Below are positions 8,127 through 17,045 of a stretch of 64,000 nucleotides of DNA, piece by piece. The notes beneath the pieces were generated by a model that ran no database searches, was not told where the DNA came from, and worked only from the letters and a program-made list of their open reading frames with translations. Made by a program: the position numbers and the translations under genes. How positions within the stretch are numbered: the first letter of the stretch is position 1; each line of letters starts with the position of its first letter. The DNA is from Brevundimonas bacteroides DSM 4726 (GTDB lineage Bacteria > Pseudomonadota > Alphaproteobacteria > Caulobacterales > Caulobacteraceae): contig NZ_JNIX01000013.1 of NCBI RefSeq assembly GCF_000701445.1, forward strand, positions 62,001-126,000, given 5' to 3'.

Positions 8127-9194
8127 TCACAGACCGAGCGCCGCCTTGACGTCGCGCCAGTCGATGTATTTGAAGTTCTGGGGCGCGCCGGGGTTCACGT
8201 CGTCCTGAACGACGACCAATCCTTCCGGATAGGGGCCGACGGCTCCCCCCATCGCGTCGATGCCATCCGTGCCGGTGACTTGGTCCACGGCGCCGTCGTG
8301 CACGGCGAAACGACCCACCCATTCCGTTGCGCCCCGACCGCCAAGCCGCCAGACGCCGAAGCCGGAATCGCCCTGGCTGGACGCGATCAGATACCGCGAG
8401 CCGGACGCGATGTCGGAGATGATGGTCACGCCCTCGACGTCGGCCCGAAGGCGGCCCTCGTTCGCGGGCTCGACAAGCGTACGCTCCGCCCCTCGTGCGG
8501 GATCCAGGCTATAGCGCCAAAGCCCGACCAGTTCCTCGCTGATGAACAGGGTCCGATTGGTCACGTCCAAGGTGCAGCCTTCGGAGATCGACCCCACGGC
8601 GAAGCGGCGCACCTCGGTCGCGCTTGGGGCGCCGGCGGCGTCCACCGCCAGGGTGAAGTGGCGGACCTGGCCATCCTTGCCGATCAGCACAGCGTTGGGC
8701 ACGCCCTCGACGTCGCGCATGCAGAAGCCATAAGGCTCGACCAGGTCCGAGGCGATGTGGCCCCAGTACTCGAACTGCCCTGCGCCGTTCATGTCGAAGC
8801 GATAGAGGGCGATGCCTTCTCGTCCCGGCGTGCGATCGCTGGCCCCGAGGATCGCATAGGGCCTGCCGCCGATGTCGAGAGAGCCGTAGTCCACATTGTT
8901 CAGAAGACCGTCCGGCAGGAACTGCAGCACCGCTCCATCCAGCCCGTAGATATAGAGACCTGCTTTTTTGTCCGTGCCCGCCACGAACCCGTCGATCCGC
9001 TGGCCGCCGAAGAGGAAGGGGCGAGACGCGGTCCAGATGACCGGGTCGTCGGCGGCGTCTTCATTGGCGGTCCCGACGGCGACGGTCTCGGCCGTGGCGC
9101 GGACTACGGCGCCGGGGCCGGGTCGGTCCAGGGTGGCGCAGGCCCCCGCCGACAGGGCGGCTCCGGCGATGAGAAGCGCGCGATCGAAACGCAT
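8127..9194 (-). CDS. beta-propeller phytase
   Basis: A 355-residue secreted phytase that removes phosphate stepwise from myo-inositol hexakisphosphate with Ca2+. Family motifs occur in order: DAADDPVIW at the mature N-terminus, KKAGLYIYGLDG, NNVDY, the VEG/EPYG and DVEGVTI repeats of the six-bladed propeller, GTDGIDAMG, and YPEGLVVVQDD close to the C-terminus. The start at MRFDRALL gives a signal peptide ending near AGACATLD, possibly a lipoprotein. It diverges from a TonB-dependent receptor gene across 241 bp, and the two probably form a phytate-phosphate scavenging pair. Confidence 0.93.
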   Translation of the reverse strand: MRFDRALLIAGAALSAGACATLDRPGPGAVVRATAETVAVGTANEDAADDPVIWTASRPFLFGGQRIDGFVAGTDKKAGLYIYGLDGAVLQFLPDGLLNNVDYGSLDIGGRPYAILGASDRTPGREGIALYRFDMNGAGQFEYWGHIASDLVEPYGFCMRDVEGVPNAVLIGKDGQVRHFTLAVDAAGAPSATEVRRFAVGSISEGCTLDVTNRTLFISEELVGLWRYSLDPARGAERTLVEPANEGRLRADVEGVTIISDIASGSRYLIASSQGDSGFGVWRLGGRGATEWVGRFAVHDGAVDQVTGTDGIDAMGGAVGPYPEGLVVVQDDVNPGAPQNFKYIDWRDVKAALGL

Positions 9195-9435
9195 GGAAGA
9201 CCCCCGTCTGGCGAAGCAACGGGCGGCGCAGACCATGCGCGGAAGGCCCCGTCAACCCGGCCGACATTGGCCTCCAGACAGGATTCTGCCGTGTTCGGAA
9301 CGGTTGTTACACGGTGTTCGTCGGACCGACTTTGCGGCTTCACTGGATCGTCGCGGTCGCGTCGCCGGGCCAGCGTAGCAGCACCTCCCAGAACCGGCGG
9401 CCGGGGGGTCGACCGGGCCATCGGGGATGCCACAA
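9195..9435. promoter_or_regulatory. divergent control region of phytase and TonB receptor genes
   Basis: A 241-bp intergenic stretch separates the two divergent starts and must contain both promoters. I looked for a Pho-box-like direct repeat and saw none convincing. A GGGGA element at 9423-9427 is the likely Shine-Dalgarno of the receptor gene. Confidence 0.5.
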
Positions 9436-11697
9436 ATGAAACTCGCTCTTCTCGCCGGAGCTGCCGTCGCGCCGCTCCTGTTCGCCCAGCCGGTGCTGGC
9501 CCAGTCGACCCAGGACGCCCCGACCACGGCGCTGGAAGAAGTTATCGTCACCGGCCGTCCGGTGCTGCGCAATCGCACCGACGACACCGTGCCGACCCTG
9601 TCCTACGACCTGGAATACTTCCAGCGGTTCGAGCCGCTGACGGTCGGCGACGCCCTCAAGCGCGTACCCTCTGTCACCTTCCTGTCAGACGTTTTGGAAT
9701 CCGATGGCGTGCGCCTGCGCGGCATCGACCCGGCCTACACCCAGATCCTGATCGACGGCGAGCGGGTGCCGGGCGCGGGCTTCGACCGCTCCTTCTTCGT
9801 CGACCGCATCCCCGCCGAGCTGATCGAGCGGGTCGAGGTGGTCCGTTCGTCCTCGGCGAACCGCTCCGGCGACGCCCTAGCCGGCGCCATCAACATCGTG
9901 CTGCGCGACGCCTATACGCTGGATGGCGGCTACGTCCGTCTGGGGGCCATCCGCTTCCCGGGCAACCAGTGGGGCGAAACCTTCGGCGCCGTCTATGGCG
10001 GCCCGGTCGGCCCGGGCCGTCTCCTGATCGGCGCCAGCATCCAGGACCGCATCAATCCCAAGGACAAGTTCAGCACCCGTCTGGACCGCCCGGGTGGCGC
10101 CATCGACAACGTCGAGGTGCAGACCGACGTCCGCGACGGCACAGACTACTCCTTCAACGCCGCCTATTCGGTCGATGTGGCCGGCGGGACCCTGGACCTG
10201 TCAGGCCTGTTCGTGCGCACCGACCGGGTGCAGCTGGAAGACTCCATCGAGTACCGCGGCGGTCGCCAATCCAACGCCGACCTACTGACCATCAACGAGA
10301 ACGACCTCGACATCCAGACCGACAACTGGTCGTTGCGCGCCGACTATGAGCGAGAGTGGTCGCTGGGCGAGACCGAAATCAAACTGGGCTACGCCGTCAT
10401 CACCGACGAGCAGTTCGAGTTCGAGAACGAGGCCGAGTATCTGCGCGACGCCATCCCCTTCCCCGAAGAGGACCGCTTCACCGCCGACCAGACCTTCACC
10501 GACATCGAGGACGCGGAGGTCTCGGCCGCCATCGAGCACGAGATGGACCTGTCCGACAGCCTGGAGCTCGAGTTCGGCGTCCAGTACGTCGGCAAGGAGC
10601 GCGAGATCGATATCGCCGAGTCGCCGCGCGTGCGCTTCACCATCCCCAACGCTCCGGCCCCGCGCCCGGCCCAGCCGCCCTTCGGTCCGGCCGCGGCGAT
10701 CCCCGGCGGTCTGTCGACCATCGAGGAAACCCGCATCGACCCCTTCGTCATGCTGTCGGGCGAGACCGGCAATCTGACCTGGGAAGCGGGCCTGCGCTAC
10801 GAGAACACCGAGACGACGATCGAGGACCAGACGGCCCCGGCCGCCCTGCGCACCATCGACAATGACTACGGCCTGCTGCTGCCCTCGGCCTCGGCCCGGC
10901 TGCAGCTGACCGAGCGCGACCGTCTGATCGTCTCGGCCGCCCGCACGGTGCGCCGACCGAACTTCGACCAGCTGTCGCCGGCGACGCTGGAAGAAGAGCG
11001 CGGCGACAGCGATTTCCGCGGCAATCCGAACCTGGAGCCGGAAACGGCCTGGGGCTTCGACATCGGTGTCGAGCGCCAGCTGGGCGATCGCGGGATCGTC
11101 GGCCTGAACGTCTTCTATCGCGACGTCACCGACCTGATCGAGGACGTGAACACCGGCGTTGTCGGGTCGGCCGGCGCAGGCACCTTCATCTACACCGTCG
11201 ACAACGTCGGCGACGGCGAGGTCTATGGCGTGGAGTTCGACCTGTCGACGCCGCTGGACTTCATCGGCTTCGACACCACCGGCGTCTTCCTGAACGCCTC
11301 GTGGCTGGACTCCAACGTCGAGGACTTCCTGGGCGAGCGTCGCTTCAACGATCAGTCCGACTATGTCGTGAACTTCGGCTTCACCCACGACATCCCGACC
11401 TGGCAGGCGGCCTTCGGCGCGACCTACCGGAAGCAGGGCGAGGCCTTCGGTCGCGTCCTCGCCGAGGAGGTCACCACCCGCTACGGCGCGGACCTGGAAA
11501 TCTTCGTCGAGAAGCAGCTGTGGTCCAACACGGTTATCCGCTTCACCGGCTCCAACCTGCTGGATTCGGCCAAGGAAGAAGACTTCAACAAGTTCGCCGA
11601 CCTGGGTGACCAGATCAGCCGCTCGTTCGACGAGTATGAGCTGGAACGCGAGACCGCCGGGCCGGTCTATCAGGTGGTCATGCGCGTCGCCTTCTGA
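9436..11697 (+). CDS. TonB-dependent outer-membrane receptor (possibly phytate/phosphate-ester related)
   Basis: A 753-residue TonB-dependent receptor. It has a signal peptide (MKLALLAGAAVAPLLF...AQ), a TonB box EEVIVTGRP, a plug domain with RLRGIDPAYTQILIDGERVPG-type sequence and the SSANRSGDALAGAINIVLRD end. The 22-strand barrel includes NLEPETAWGFDIGVERQ and finishes with the aromatic C-terminus RVAF. I take ATG 9436, which has GGGGA 8 nt upstream, over ATG 9427. Its substrate is unknown; divergence from a phytase gene suggests inositol phosphates or a linked nutrient. A strong terminator follows. Confidence 0.92.
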   Translation: MKLALLAGAAVAPLLFAQPVLAQSTQDAPTTALEEVIVTGRPVLRNRTDDTVPTLSYDLEYFQRFEPLTVGDALKRVPSVTFLSDVLESDGVRLRGIDPAYTQILIDGERVPGAGFDRSFFVDRIPAELIERVEVVRSSSANRSGDALAGAINIVLRDAYTLDGGYVRLGAIRFPGNQWGETFGAVYGGPVGPGRLLIGASIQDRINPKDKFSTRLDRPGGAIDNVEVQTDVRDGTDYSFNAAYSVDVAGGTLDLSGLFVRTDRVQLEDSIEYRGGRQSNADLLTINENDLDIQTDNWSLRADYEREWSLGETEIKLGYAVITDEQFEFENEAEYLRDAIPFPEEDRFTADQTFTDIEDAEVSAAIEHEMDLSDSLELEFGVQYVGKEREIDIAESPRVRFTIPNAPAPRPAQPPFGPAAAIPGGLSTIEETRIDPFVMLSGETGNLTWEAGLRYENTETTIEDQTAPAALRTIDNDYGLLLPSASARLQLTERDRLIVSAARTVRRPNFDQLSPATLEEERGDSDFRGNPNLEPETAWGFDIGVERQLGDRGIVGLNVFYRDVTDLIEDVNTGVVGSAGAGTFIYTVDNVGDGEVYGVEFDLSTPLDFIGFDTTGVFLNASWLDSNVEDFLGERRFNDQSDYVVNFGFTHDIPTWQAAFGATYRKQGEAFGRVLAEEVTTRYGADLEIFVEKQLWSNTVIRFTGSNLLDSAKEEDFNKFADLGDQISRSFDEYELERETAGPVYQVVMRVAF

Positions 11698-11722
11698 TCC
11701 GTGCAATGTCCTGAAACGGGAA

Positions 11723-11752
11723 GGGCCGGGCGGCGACGTCCGGCCCTTTTTT
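11723..11752 (+). terminator. rho-independent terminator after the TonB receptor
   Basis: The 10-bp stem starts GGGCCGG and ends CCGGCCC, encloses a GCGA tetraloop and is followed by TTTTTT. Confidence 0.9.
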
Positions 11753-11899
11753 CTTGAGGACAACCGGCTCGCGCGATTGCGACTGGACCGGCGCGGCCGC
11801 CCCCTCTAACCGCCGTTGTGCGACGATCTCGGCACCGCCTTTGCTGGGTCGACGCGAGGCGCCCCCGGTGCGGCGCCATTTCGGGATGAGTGCTGTTCG

Positions 11900-13693
11900 A
11901 TGTTCATGGAAGGCGAAGTCAACTGGGTTCTGGTTCTGGGGCTGACGGCCGCCGTCACCAGCGTGGTCGCCATCCTTTCGCTGATCTTCGCCTGGACCAA
12001 TCGCGCCCGCCATGTCTCGACCGCCGACGAACTGTCCGCTGTCGCCCGCGCGCGTCAGGACGCCGAGACCCGCCTTTACGAGACGCTCAACGCCATTCCC
12101 GTGGCGCTGGTCCAGACCGATCGCGGCGGCAAGTTCATCTTCGCCAACCGGGCCGCGCACCAGCTGCTGGGGCGCAAGGACAACGAACTCATTGGCCTGC
12201 GTTTCCACTCAGCCACCTGGGGCATCACCTATCCGGACGGTCGCCCCGTTCCGCCCGACTTGCTGCCCAGCGCGCGGGCGCTCCGCGGCCAGACGGTCAA
12301 GGGCTTCCAGCACATCCTCGCCAACCCGGCGACGCGTCGGAAGATGCTGGTGTCGGTCACCGCCATGCCGGTCGAGGACGCCATGGGCCAGGTCATTGGC
12401 TCGACCGCCGCCATCGTGGAGACCGAGGGCCTGACCACGCCCGGGGTCACAGGCCCGGAACCCGCACCCCCGCCGCCCGATCCGAACGAAACCACCCGCC
12501 GCGTGTTCGAGGCGGCGTCCAGCGCCCTGGTCGTCGTTGAGCCTAACGGCGTGATCAAGGAGGCCAACCGAACGGCCCTGGCGCACTTTGGCCGGGGCCC
12601 GGACGTCGTCCGCCTGGATTTCGCCGATCAGTTCCTGGCTGAGGACGAACGGGTCGAGGGCCGCCAGACCCTGCGCGCCGCCGCCGCCGGGGCCAAAGGG
12701 GCCGAGGGCCTTCTGTCCAGCCTGGGCGGACCGCGCGGTTTCGCGTGGCGCATTCTGCCTCTGCCCGGCCCCGGCGGCGTGATCGACGCGCTTCTGCTGG
12801 CCGGCGAGCCTGTGCCCGAGCCGGTCGAGATAGAAGTGGAGCCGGAGCCCGAGGCGGTCGGTCCGACGCCTGAGGAGATCGCCTCCGAAATCGAAGCCGC
12901 CCGCCTCGCGGCCGCCGAACGCCAGGCGACCCTGCTCGCCGAGCGCGATGCGGCGCTCGCCGCCGCCCAGGCCGCCCGCGACGAGGCCCGCCGTGCGCTG
13001 GAGCGCGACGAAGGGGCCCAGCGGCTGGAGAGCGTCGGTCGTCTGACCGGCGGCGTGGCCCAGGACTTCAACGCCCTTCTGACCGTCATGACGGGCGCGC
13101 TCGACATGCTGCTGAAATCCGCCGACGACCCCGCCCGCGTGCGACGTCTGGGCGAGGCGGCGCTGGCCGCCGGTCAGAGGGGCGAGGCCCTGACGCGGCG
13201 TCTGGCGGCCTTCTCCCAGGGCGAGGCGGCCGAGGCGCGGGATCTGGACGCCGGCATCCTTCTTCGCGCCATGGAGACGCGGCTGCGCGCCCTGGCCGGA
13301 CCCGGTATCGACCTGATGATCGAGGCCCCACAGGCCGAGGCCCCGGTTCGTATCGATCCTGTCGGTTTCGAAGGCGCGGTCACGGCGCTGGTTCGCAACG
13401 CCGTGGAGGCCGTCGCCGGCTCGGGAGCCGTGGCTGTACGCATGGAGCCCATGGACGACTCGATCCGCCTGACGGTGCGCGACACCGGCCCCGGGATCGA
13501 CGAGCCGACCGCCGCCCGCGCTCTCGAGCCCTTTTTCACCACCCGCCCCGGACAGGCGGGCCTCGGGTTGGCCCAGGCCCACGCCTTCGCGCGTCTGTCC
13601 AACGGCGAGCTGAGCCTGACCGGACAGCCGGGGGAGGGGGCAGAGGCCACCCTGACCCTGCCGCGGGCGGCGAGCGGGCTCGCCGCCGCCTGA
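11900..13693 (+). CDS. PAS-domain sensor kinase-like protein with His-to-Gln change at the phosphoacceptor
   Basis: A 597-residue membrane protein with a helix at about residues 9-29 and a PAS domain (about 58-170, with LVQTDRGGKFIFANRAAHQL). A second degenerate PAS region, an Ala/Glu-rich coiled coil (about 325-375) and a HisKA/HATPase module follow. In CckA-like kinases the dimerisation helix reads GGVAHDFNNLL; here it is GGVAQDFNALL (CAG codon at 13061), so the phospho-accepting His is Gln388. The ATPase part keeps the N box (LVRNAVEAV), DTGPGI, PFFTT and GLGLA. It may be a pseudokinase that allosterically controls another kinase. ATG 11900 or 11906 could be the start. Confidence 0.85.
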   Translation: MFMEGEVNWVLVLGLTAAVTSVVAILSLIFAWTNRARHVSTADELSAVARARQDAETRLYETLNAIPVALVQTDRGGKFIFANRAAHQLLGRKDNELIGLRFHSATWGITYPDGRPVPPDLLPSARALRGQTVKGFQHILANPATRRKMLVSVTAMPVEDAMGQVIGSTAAIVETEGLTTPGVTGPEPAPPPPDPNETTRRVFEAASSALVVVEPNGVIKEANRTALAHFGRGPDVVRLDFADQFLAEDERVEGRQTLRAAAAGAKGAEGLLSSLGGPRGFAWRILPLPGPGGVIDALLLAGEPVPEPVEIEVEPEPEAVGPTPEEIASEIEAARLAAAERQATLLAERDAALAAAQAARDEARRALERDEGAQRLESVGRLTGGVAQDFNALLTVMTGALDMLLKSADDPARVRRLGEAALAAGQRGEALTRRLAAFSQGEAAEARDLDAGILLRAMETRLRALAGPGIDLMIEAPQAEAPVRIDPVGFEGAVTALVRNAVEAVAGSGAVAVRMEPMDDSIRLTVRDTGPGIDEPTAARALEPFFTTRPGQAGLGLAQAHAFARLSNGELSLTGQPGEGAEATLTLPRAASGLAAA

Positions 13694-13769
13694 AGCGGAC
13701 CCGCCGGCGCCGCCAGTGGGTGACTTCCGGCTCGCGCCGTGATCCTCTCCCCACGCGGGAGGCTGACGA

Positions 13770-15137
13770 TTGACCATGCAGACGACGAGCGGCTTGGCCG
13801 GCAAGGCCGCGTCCGGCCCTCCGAAGAGCCGCAAGACTCAAATCGTGGTGGTCGGCGGCGGGGCGGGCGGTCTGGGCCTCGCCGCCAAGCTGGGCCGCAC
13901 CTTCGGGCGCAAAAGCTTCGACATCATCCTGGTCGACCGTAATCCGACTCATATCTGGAAGCCGCTCCTGCACGAGGTGGCGGCCGGCTCCCTGGACGCC
14001 AATCTCGACGAGGTCGGCTATCGCGGACACGCCTTCCGCTGGCGCTACCGCTTCTTCGACGGGTCGCTGGACGGCATCGACCGCCACACCCGCCACATCC
14101 ACATCGCCCCCATCCATGACGAGACGGGGCGGGAGATCATCGCCGGTCATCGCATCCGCTACGACTATCTGGTGCTGGCTGTCGGCTCGGTTTCCAACGA
14201 CTTCGGCACGCCGGGCGCGCGCGAGCACGCCCTGTTCCTGGACGACCGCACCCAGGCCGACCGCTTCCGCAAGATGCTGCTGAACCAGTGCCTGCGGGTC
14301 TCGCGGGCCATGATGGCCGATCCGGGCTCTGACGCCCGGGTCCGGGTCGTCATCGTCGGCGGCGGCGCGACCGGGGTGGAACTGGCGGCCGAGCTGTTCA
14401 ACGCCGCCCAGGGCCTGGCCTACTACGGGCTGGAGGTGTTCGACGACAGCCGCCTGTCGGTCACCCTGGTCGAGGCCGGTCCGCGCATCCTGCCCGCCCT
14501 ACCCGAACGCCTGTCCCAGGCCGCCAGGGATGAGCTGGAGGCCATCGGCGTGCGCGTCATCACCGGCAGCAAGGTGACCGAGGTCACGCCTGATGGCGTC
14601 ATGACGGCGGGCGGAGAGTTCATCCCGGCCGACCTGCGCGTCTGGGCCTCGGGCGTGAAGGGGCCGGACTTCCTCGCCGACATCGGCGGGCTGGAGACGA
14701 CGCCGTCCAACCAGCTGCTGGTGCGCGAAACGCTGCAGACGACGCGCGACGACCGCATCTTCGCCATCGGCGACTGCGCCCGCTATGTGCCGTCCGGCAG
14801 CAACCGCCCCATCCCGCCCCGCGCCCAGGCGGCGCACCAGATGGCCTCGACGGCGTTCCATAACCTCAAGGCGCTGATCCGAGGCGGCCCGCTGAAGCCC
14901 TTCGTCTACCGGGACCAGGGCTCGCTGGTGTCCCTGTCGCGCTATTCGACGGTCGGCAGCCTGATGGGCAATCTGGTCGGCGGCCGCATGGCGGTGGAGG
15001 GACGGCTGGCGCGGCTGATCTATATTTCGCTCTACCGCCTGCACATCCTGACCATCCACGGCTGGATCAAGGGGATGGCCCTTATCGCCCTCGGCCACGT
15101 CAACCAGGTGATCCGGCCCAGGCTGAAGCTGCATTGA
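13770..15137 (+). CDS. ndh: type II NADH:quinone oxidoreductase (NDH-2)
   Basis: A 455-residue FAD protein with two Rossmann motifs: VVVGGGAGGLGLAAKLG near residue 27 binds FAD and VVIVGGGATGVELAAEL near residue 192 binds NADH. The IFAIGDCARY motif and AQAAHQMA near the quinone site are present. The C-terminus (IYISLYRLHILTIHGW...) is the amphipathic membrane anchor. It oxidises NADH and reduces quinone without proton pumping. A GGGAGG at 13757-13762 is 7 nt from TTG 13770 and 13 nt from ATG 13776, so the start is one of these two. Confidence 0.9.
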   Translation: MTMQTTSGLAGKAASGPPKSRKTQIVVVGGGAGGLGLAAKLGRTFGRKSFDIILVDRNPTHIWKPLLHEVAAGSLDANLDEVGYRGHAFRWRYRFFDGSLDGIDRHTRHIHIAPIHDETGREIIAGHRIRYDYLVLAVGSVSNDFGTPGAREHALFLDDRTQADRFRKMLLNQCLRVSRAMMADPGSDARVRVVIVGGGATGVELAAELFNAAQGLAYYGLEVFDDSRLSVTLVEAGPRILPALPERLSQAARDELEAIGVRVITGSKVTEVTPDGVMTAGGEFIPADLRVWASGVKGPDFLADIGGLETTPSNQLLVRETLQTTRDDRIFAIGDCARYVPSGSNRPIPPRAQAAHQMASTAFHNLKALIRGGPLKPFVYRDQGSLVSLSRYSTVGSLMGNLVGGRMAVEGRLARLIYISLYRLHILTIHGWIKGMALIALGHVNQVIRPRLKLH

Positions 15138-15239
15138 CCACGGGCTGCTCGGCTGGGCGACGTTGATTTCCCCCGCCATCCGCCCCACATCCCTCCACCG
15201 AACGACACCGGGCCGGTGCGCCCGACAGGAGAACCCCTC

Positions 15240-15572
15240 ATGGCCACGCTCAAGGTCACCGACGACAGCTTCGACGCCGACGTGCTGAAAGCCTCCACCC
15301 CCGTGCTGGTGGATTTCTGGGCGGAGTGGTGCGGGCCGTGCAAGCAGATCGGACCGGCGCTGGAGCAGATCTCCGACGAGCTGGCCGGCGCCGTGACCAT
15401 CGCCAAGGTCAACATCGACGACAGCCCCCTCACCCCCTCCAAGCTGGGCGTGAAGGGCATCCCAACCCTGATGCTGTTCAAGGACGGCCAGATGGCGTCG
15501 CTCAAGGTCGGCGCCATGCCCAAGGGCAAGATCCTCGAATGGCTGGCCGAAAGCGGCATTCAGGCGGGGTGA
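15240..15572 (+). CDS. trxA: thioredoxin
   Basis: A 110-residue cytoplasmic thioredoxin with the complete active site WCGPCK (Cys31, Cys34) in FWAEWCGPCK and the cis-Pro in KGIPTLMLF. It reduces protein disulfides and is itself reduced by thioredoxin reductase. ATG 15240 has AGGAGA with a 7-nt spacer. A palindromic repeat begins one base after the stop codon. Confidence 0.97.
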   Translation: MATLKVTDDSFDADVLKASTPVLVDFWAEWCGPCKQIGPALEQISDELAGAVTIAKVNIDDSPLTPSKLGVKGIPTLMLFKDGQMASLKVGAMPKGKILEWLAESGIQAG

Positions 15573-15573
15573 C

Positions 15574-15725
15574 GCGTCTCCTCCCTGTCGCGCAGCTATG
15601 GGGAGGTGCCAGCGAGCTCTTCGCGAGCTGACGGAGGGGTTCTGCTGCCGTGAAGAACCCCTCCGTCTCTTCGCTTCGCTCCGAGCCACCGCCCCATTCG
15701 CCGAAGGCGAACGGGGAGGAGACGC
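15574..15725. repeat. 152-bp imperfect palindromic intergenic repeat
   Basis: The whole interval folds on itself. Outer arms GCGTCTCCTCCC (15574-15585) and GGGAGGAGACGC match, and the inner arms ACGGAGGGGTTCT (15631-15643) and AGAACCCCTCCGT (15654-15666) are a perfect 13-bp inverted repeat around a 10-nt loop; the intermediate parts pair imperfectly. It resembles the intergenic palindromic elements scattered in many alphaproteobacterial genomes. It starts one base after the trxA stop and probably shapes the trxA mRNA 3' end, though no T-run follows. I see no second copy in this window. Confidence 0.88.
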
Positions 15726-15828
15726 CCCGTCCCCACGTCAGGCCCGCCTGACCGTTTGGACTGTCTGGACTGGTTAGACGCCTTACACTCCGTACACTCC
15801 TTAGACGCCGTTTCCCGGCCCGGCCCCC

Positions 15829-16554
15829 ATGCCCTTCACCGCCACCGTCCTGACCATGTTCCCGGAGGCCTTTCCCGGGCCGCTGGGGGTCTCCCTGATC
15901 GGGACGGCGTGGCGCGAGAAGGGGCTGTGGAGCCTGGAAACCCTTGACATCCGGGGCTTCAGCGAGGATAGGCGCGGCTTCCTGGACGACACCCCCGCGG
16001 GTGGCGGTCCGGGAGCTGTGCTTAAGGCGGACGTGGTGGCCCGGGCTCTCGACAGCCTGACGGGCCCGCCCCGGCCGCTTTTGTACATGAGCGCGCGAGG
16101 TCGGCCCCTGACCCAGGCGCGTGTCAAGGAATGGGCTCAGGCGGACGGCGTCGTCGTCCTCTGTGGCCGGTTCGAGGGGGTGGACCAGCGGGTGCTCGAC
16201 GCCCGGGGGTTCGAGGAGGTCAGCGTCGGAGACGCGGTTCTCGCCGGGGGCGAGGCGGCGGCGATGGTGGTGATCGAGGCGTGCGTACGACTGATCCCCG
16301 GCGTTCTGGGCCAGGCCGAAAGCCTGAATTCCGAGAGCTTCGAGGACGGTCTTCTGGAGCATCCGCAGTACACGCGACCGCGGACGTTCGAGGGGATCGA
16401 CATCCCGGAGGTCCTCCTGTCCGGCGACCACAAGCGAGTGGCGGCCTGGCGGGCGGAACAAAGGGAACTCACCACGCGGGAGCGACGGCCGGACCTCTGG
16501 GCGGCGCATCTCGCCAACTCACAAGCAAGGGGCGGCAAAGCCCGAGGAGAATAG
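15829..16554 (+). CDS. trmD: tRNA (guanine37-N1)-methyltransferase
   Basis: A 241-residue SPOUT methyltransferase that uses S-adenosylmethionine to methylate G37 of tRNAs reading CNN codons, which prevents frameshifting. The knotted active site is seen in [14 protein letters not shown] and [11 protein letters not shown], and the C-terminal domain holds [11 protein letters not shown] and [13 protein letters not shown]. It lies 2 nt ahead of rplS, as usual, but the common upstream partners rpsP and rimM are missing; a palindromic repeat and trxA are there instead. Confidence 0.95.
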   Translation: MPFTATVLTMFPEAFPGPLGVSLIGTAWREKGLWSLETLDIRGFSEDRRGFLDDTPAGGGPGAVLKADVVARALDSLTGPPRPLLYMSARGRPLTQARVKEWAQADGVVVLCGRFEGVDQRVLDARGFEEVSVGDAVLAGGEAAAMVVIEACVRLIPGVLGQAESLNSESFEDGLLEHPQYTRPRTFEGIDIPEVLLSGDHKRVAAWRAEQRELTTRERRPDLWAAHLANSQARGGKARGE

Positions 16555-16556
16555 AC

Positions 16557-16988
16557 ATGGCGAACATCCTTCAGACCCTGGAGGCCGAAGAGCGCGCCCG
16601 CCTGGTCGAAAAGCGCGCGATCCCCGACTTCCAGCCCGGCGACACGCTGCGGGTGATGGTCAAGATCAAGGAAGGCGAGCGCGAACGCATCCAGGCCTTC
16701 GAGGGCGTCTGCATCGCCCGCGCCGGCGGCGGCGTGAACGAGAACTTCACGGTGCGCAAGATTTCGTTCGGCGAAGGCGTGGAACGGGTCTTCCCGATCC
16801 TGTCGCCGAACATCGACTCCATCGAGGTCAAGCGTCGCGGCGTCGTCCGTCGCGCCAAGCTGTATTACCTGCGCGATCGTCGCGGCAAGTCGGCCCGCAT
16901 CGCCGAGCGCCAGTCGGTCCGCCCCGCCAAGGGCGTGGTCGTTCCCGAGACCGGCAAGGCCGAAGTCCCGGCGGCCGACGAGGCGTAA
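16557..16988 (+). CDS. rplS: 50S ribosomal protein L19
   Basis: A 143-residue L19. The core reads ...[18 protein letters not shown]..., ...[23 protein letters not shown], ...[17 protein letters not shown], which is the universally conserved L19 sequence that contacts the 30S/50S interface. GAGGAG at 16544-16549 lies inside the end of trmD, so the two genes are translated from one mRNA. The C-terminal 20 residues ([16 protein letters not shown]) extend beyond the usual L19 end. A strong terminator follows. Confidence 0.97.
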   Translation: MANILQTLEAEERARLVEKRAIPDFQPGDTLRVMVKIKEGERERIQAFEGVCIARAGGGVNENFTVRKISFGEGVERVFPILSPNIDSIEVKRRGVVRRAKLYYLRDRRGKSARIAERQSVRPAKGVVVPETGKAEVPAADEA

Positions 16989-17015
16989 GCCTTTCGCCCC
17001 GCGCGACGTGAACAG

Positions 17016-17045
17016 GGCTCCGGCGGTGACGCCGGGGCCTTTTTC
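17016..17045 (+). terminator. rho-independent terminator of trmD-rplS
   Basis: A 10-bp stem (GGCTCCGGCG with CGCCGGGGCC) closes a GTGA tetraloop and is followed by TTTTTCT. Confidence 0.92.

Noticed and set aside
9195..9435. Pho-box search upstream of the phytase
   Set aside because: No direct repeat close to the CTGTCAT-type consensus was found; GTTACACGG is too weak to call.
15756..15828. Short direct repeats (TTAGACGCC twice and ACACTCC twice) before trmD
   Set aside because: Only two copies each; too few and too short for a CRISPR or a regulatory array.
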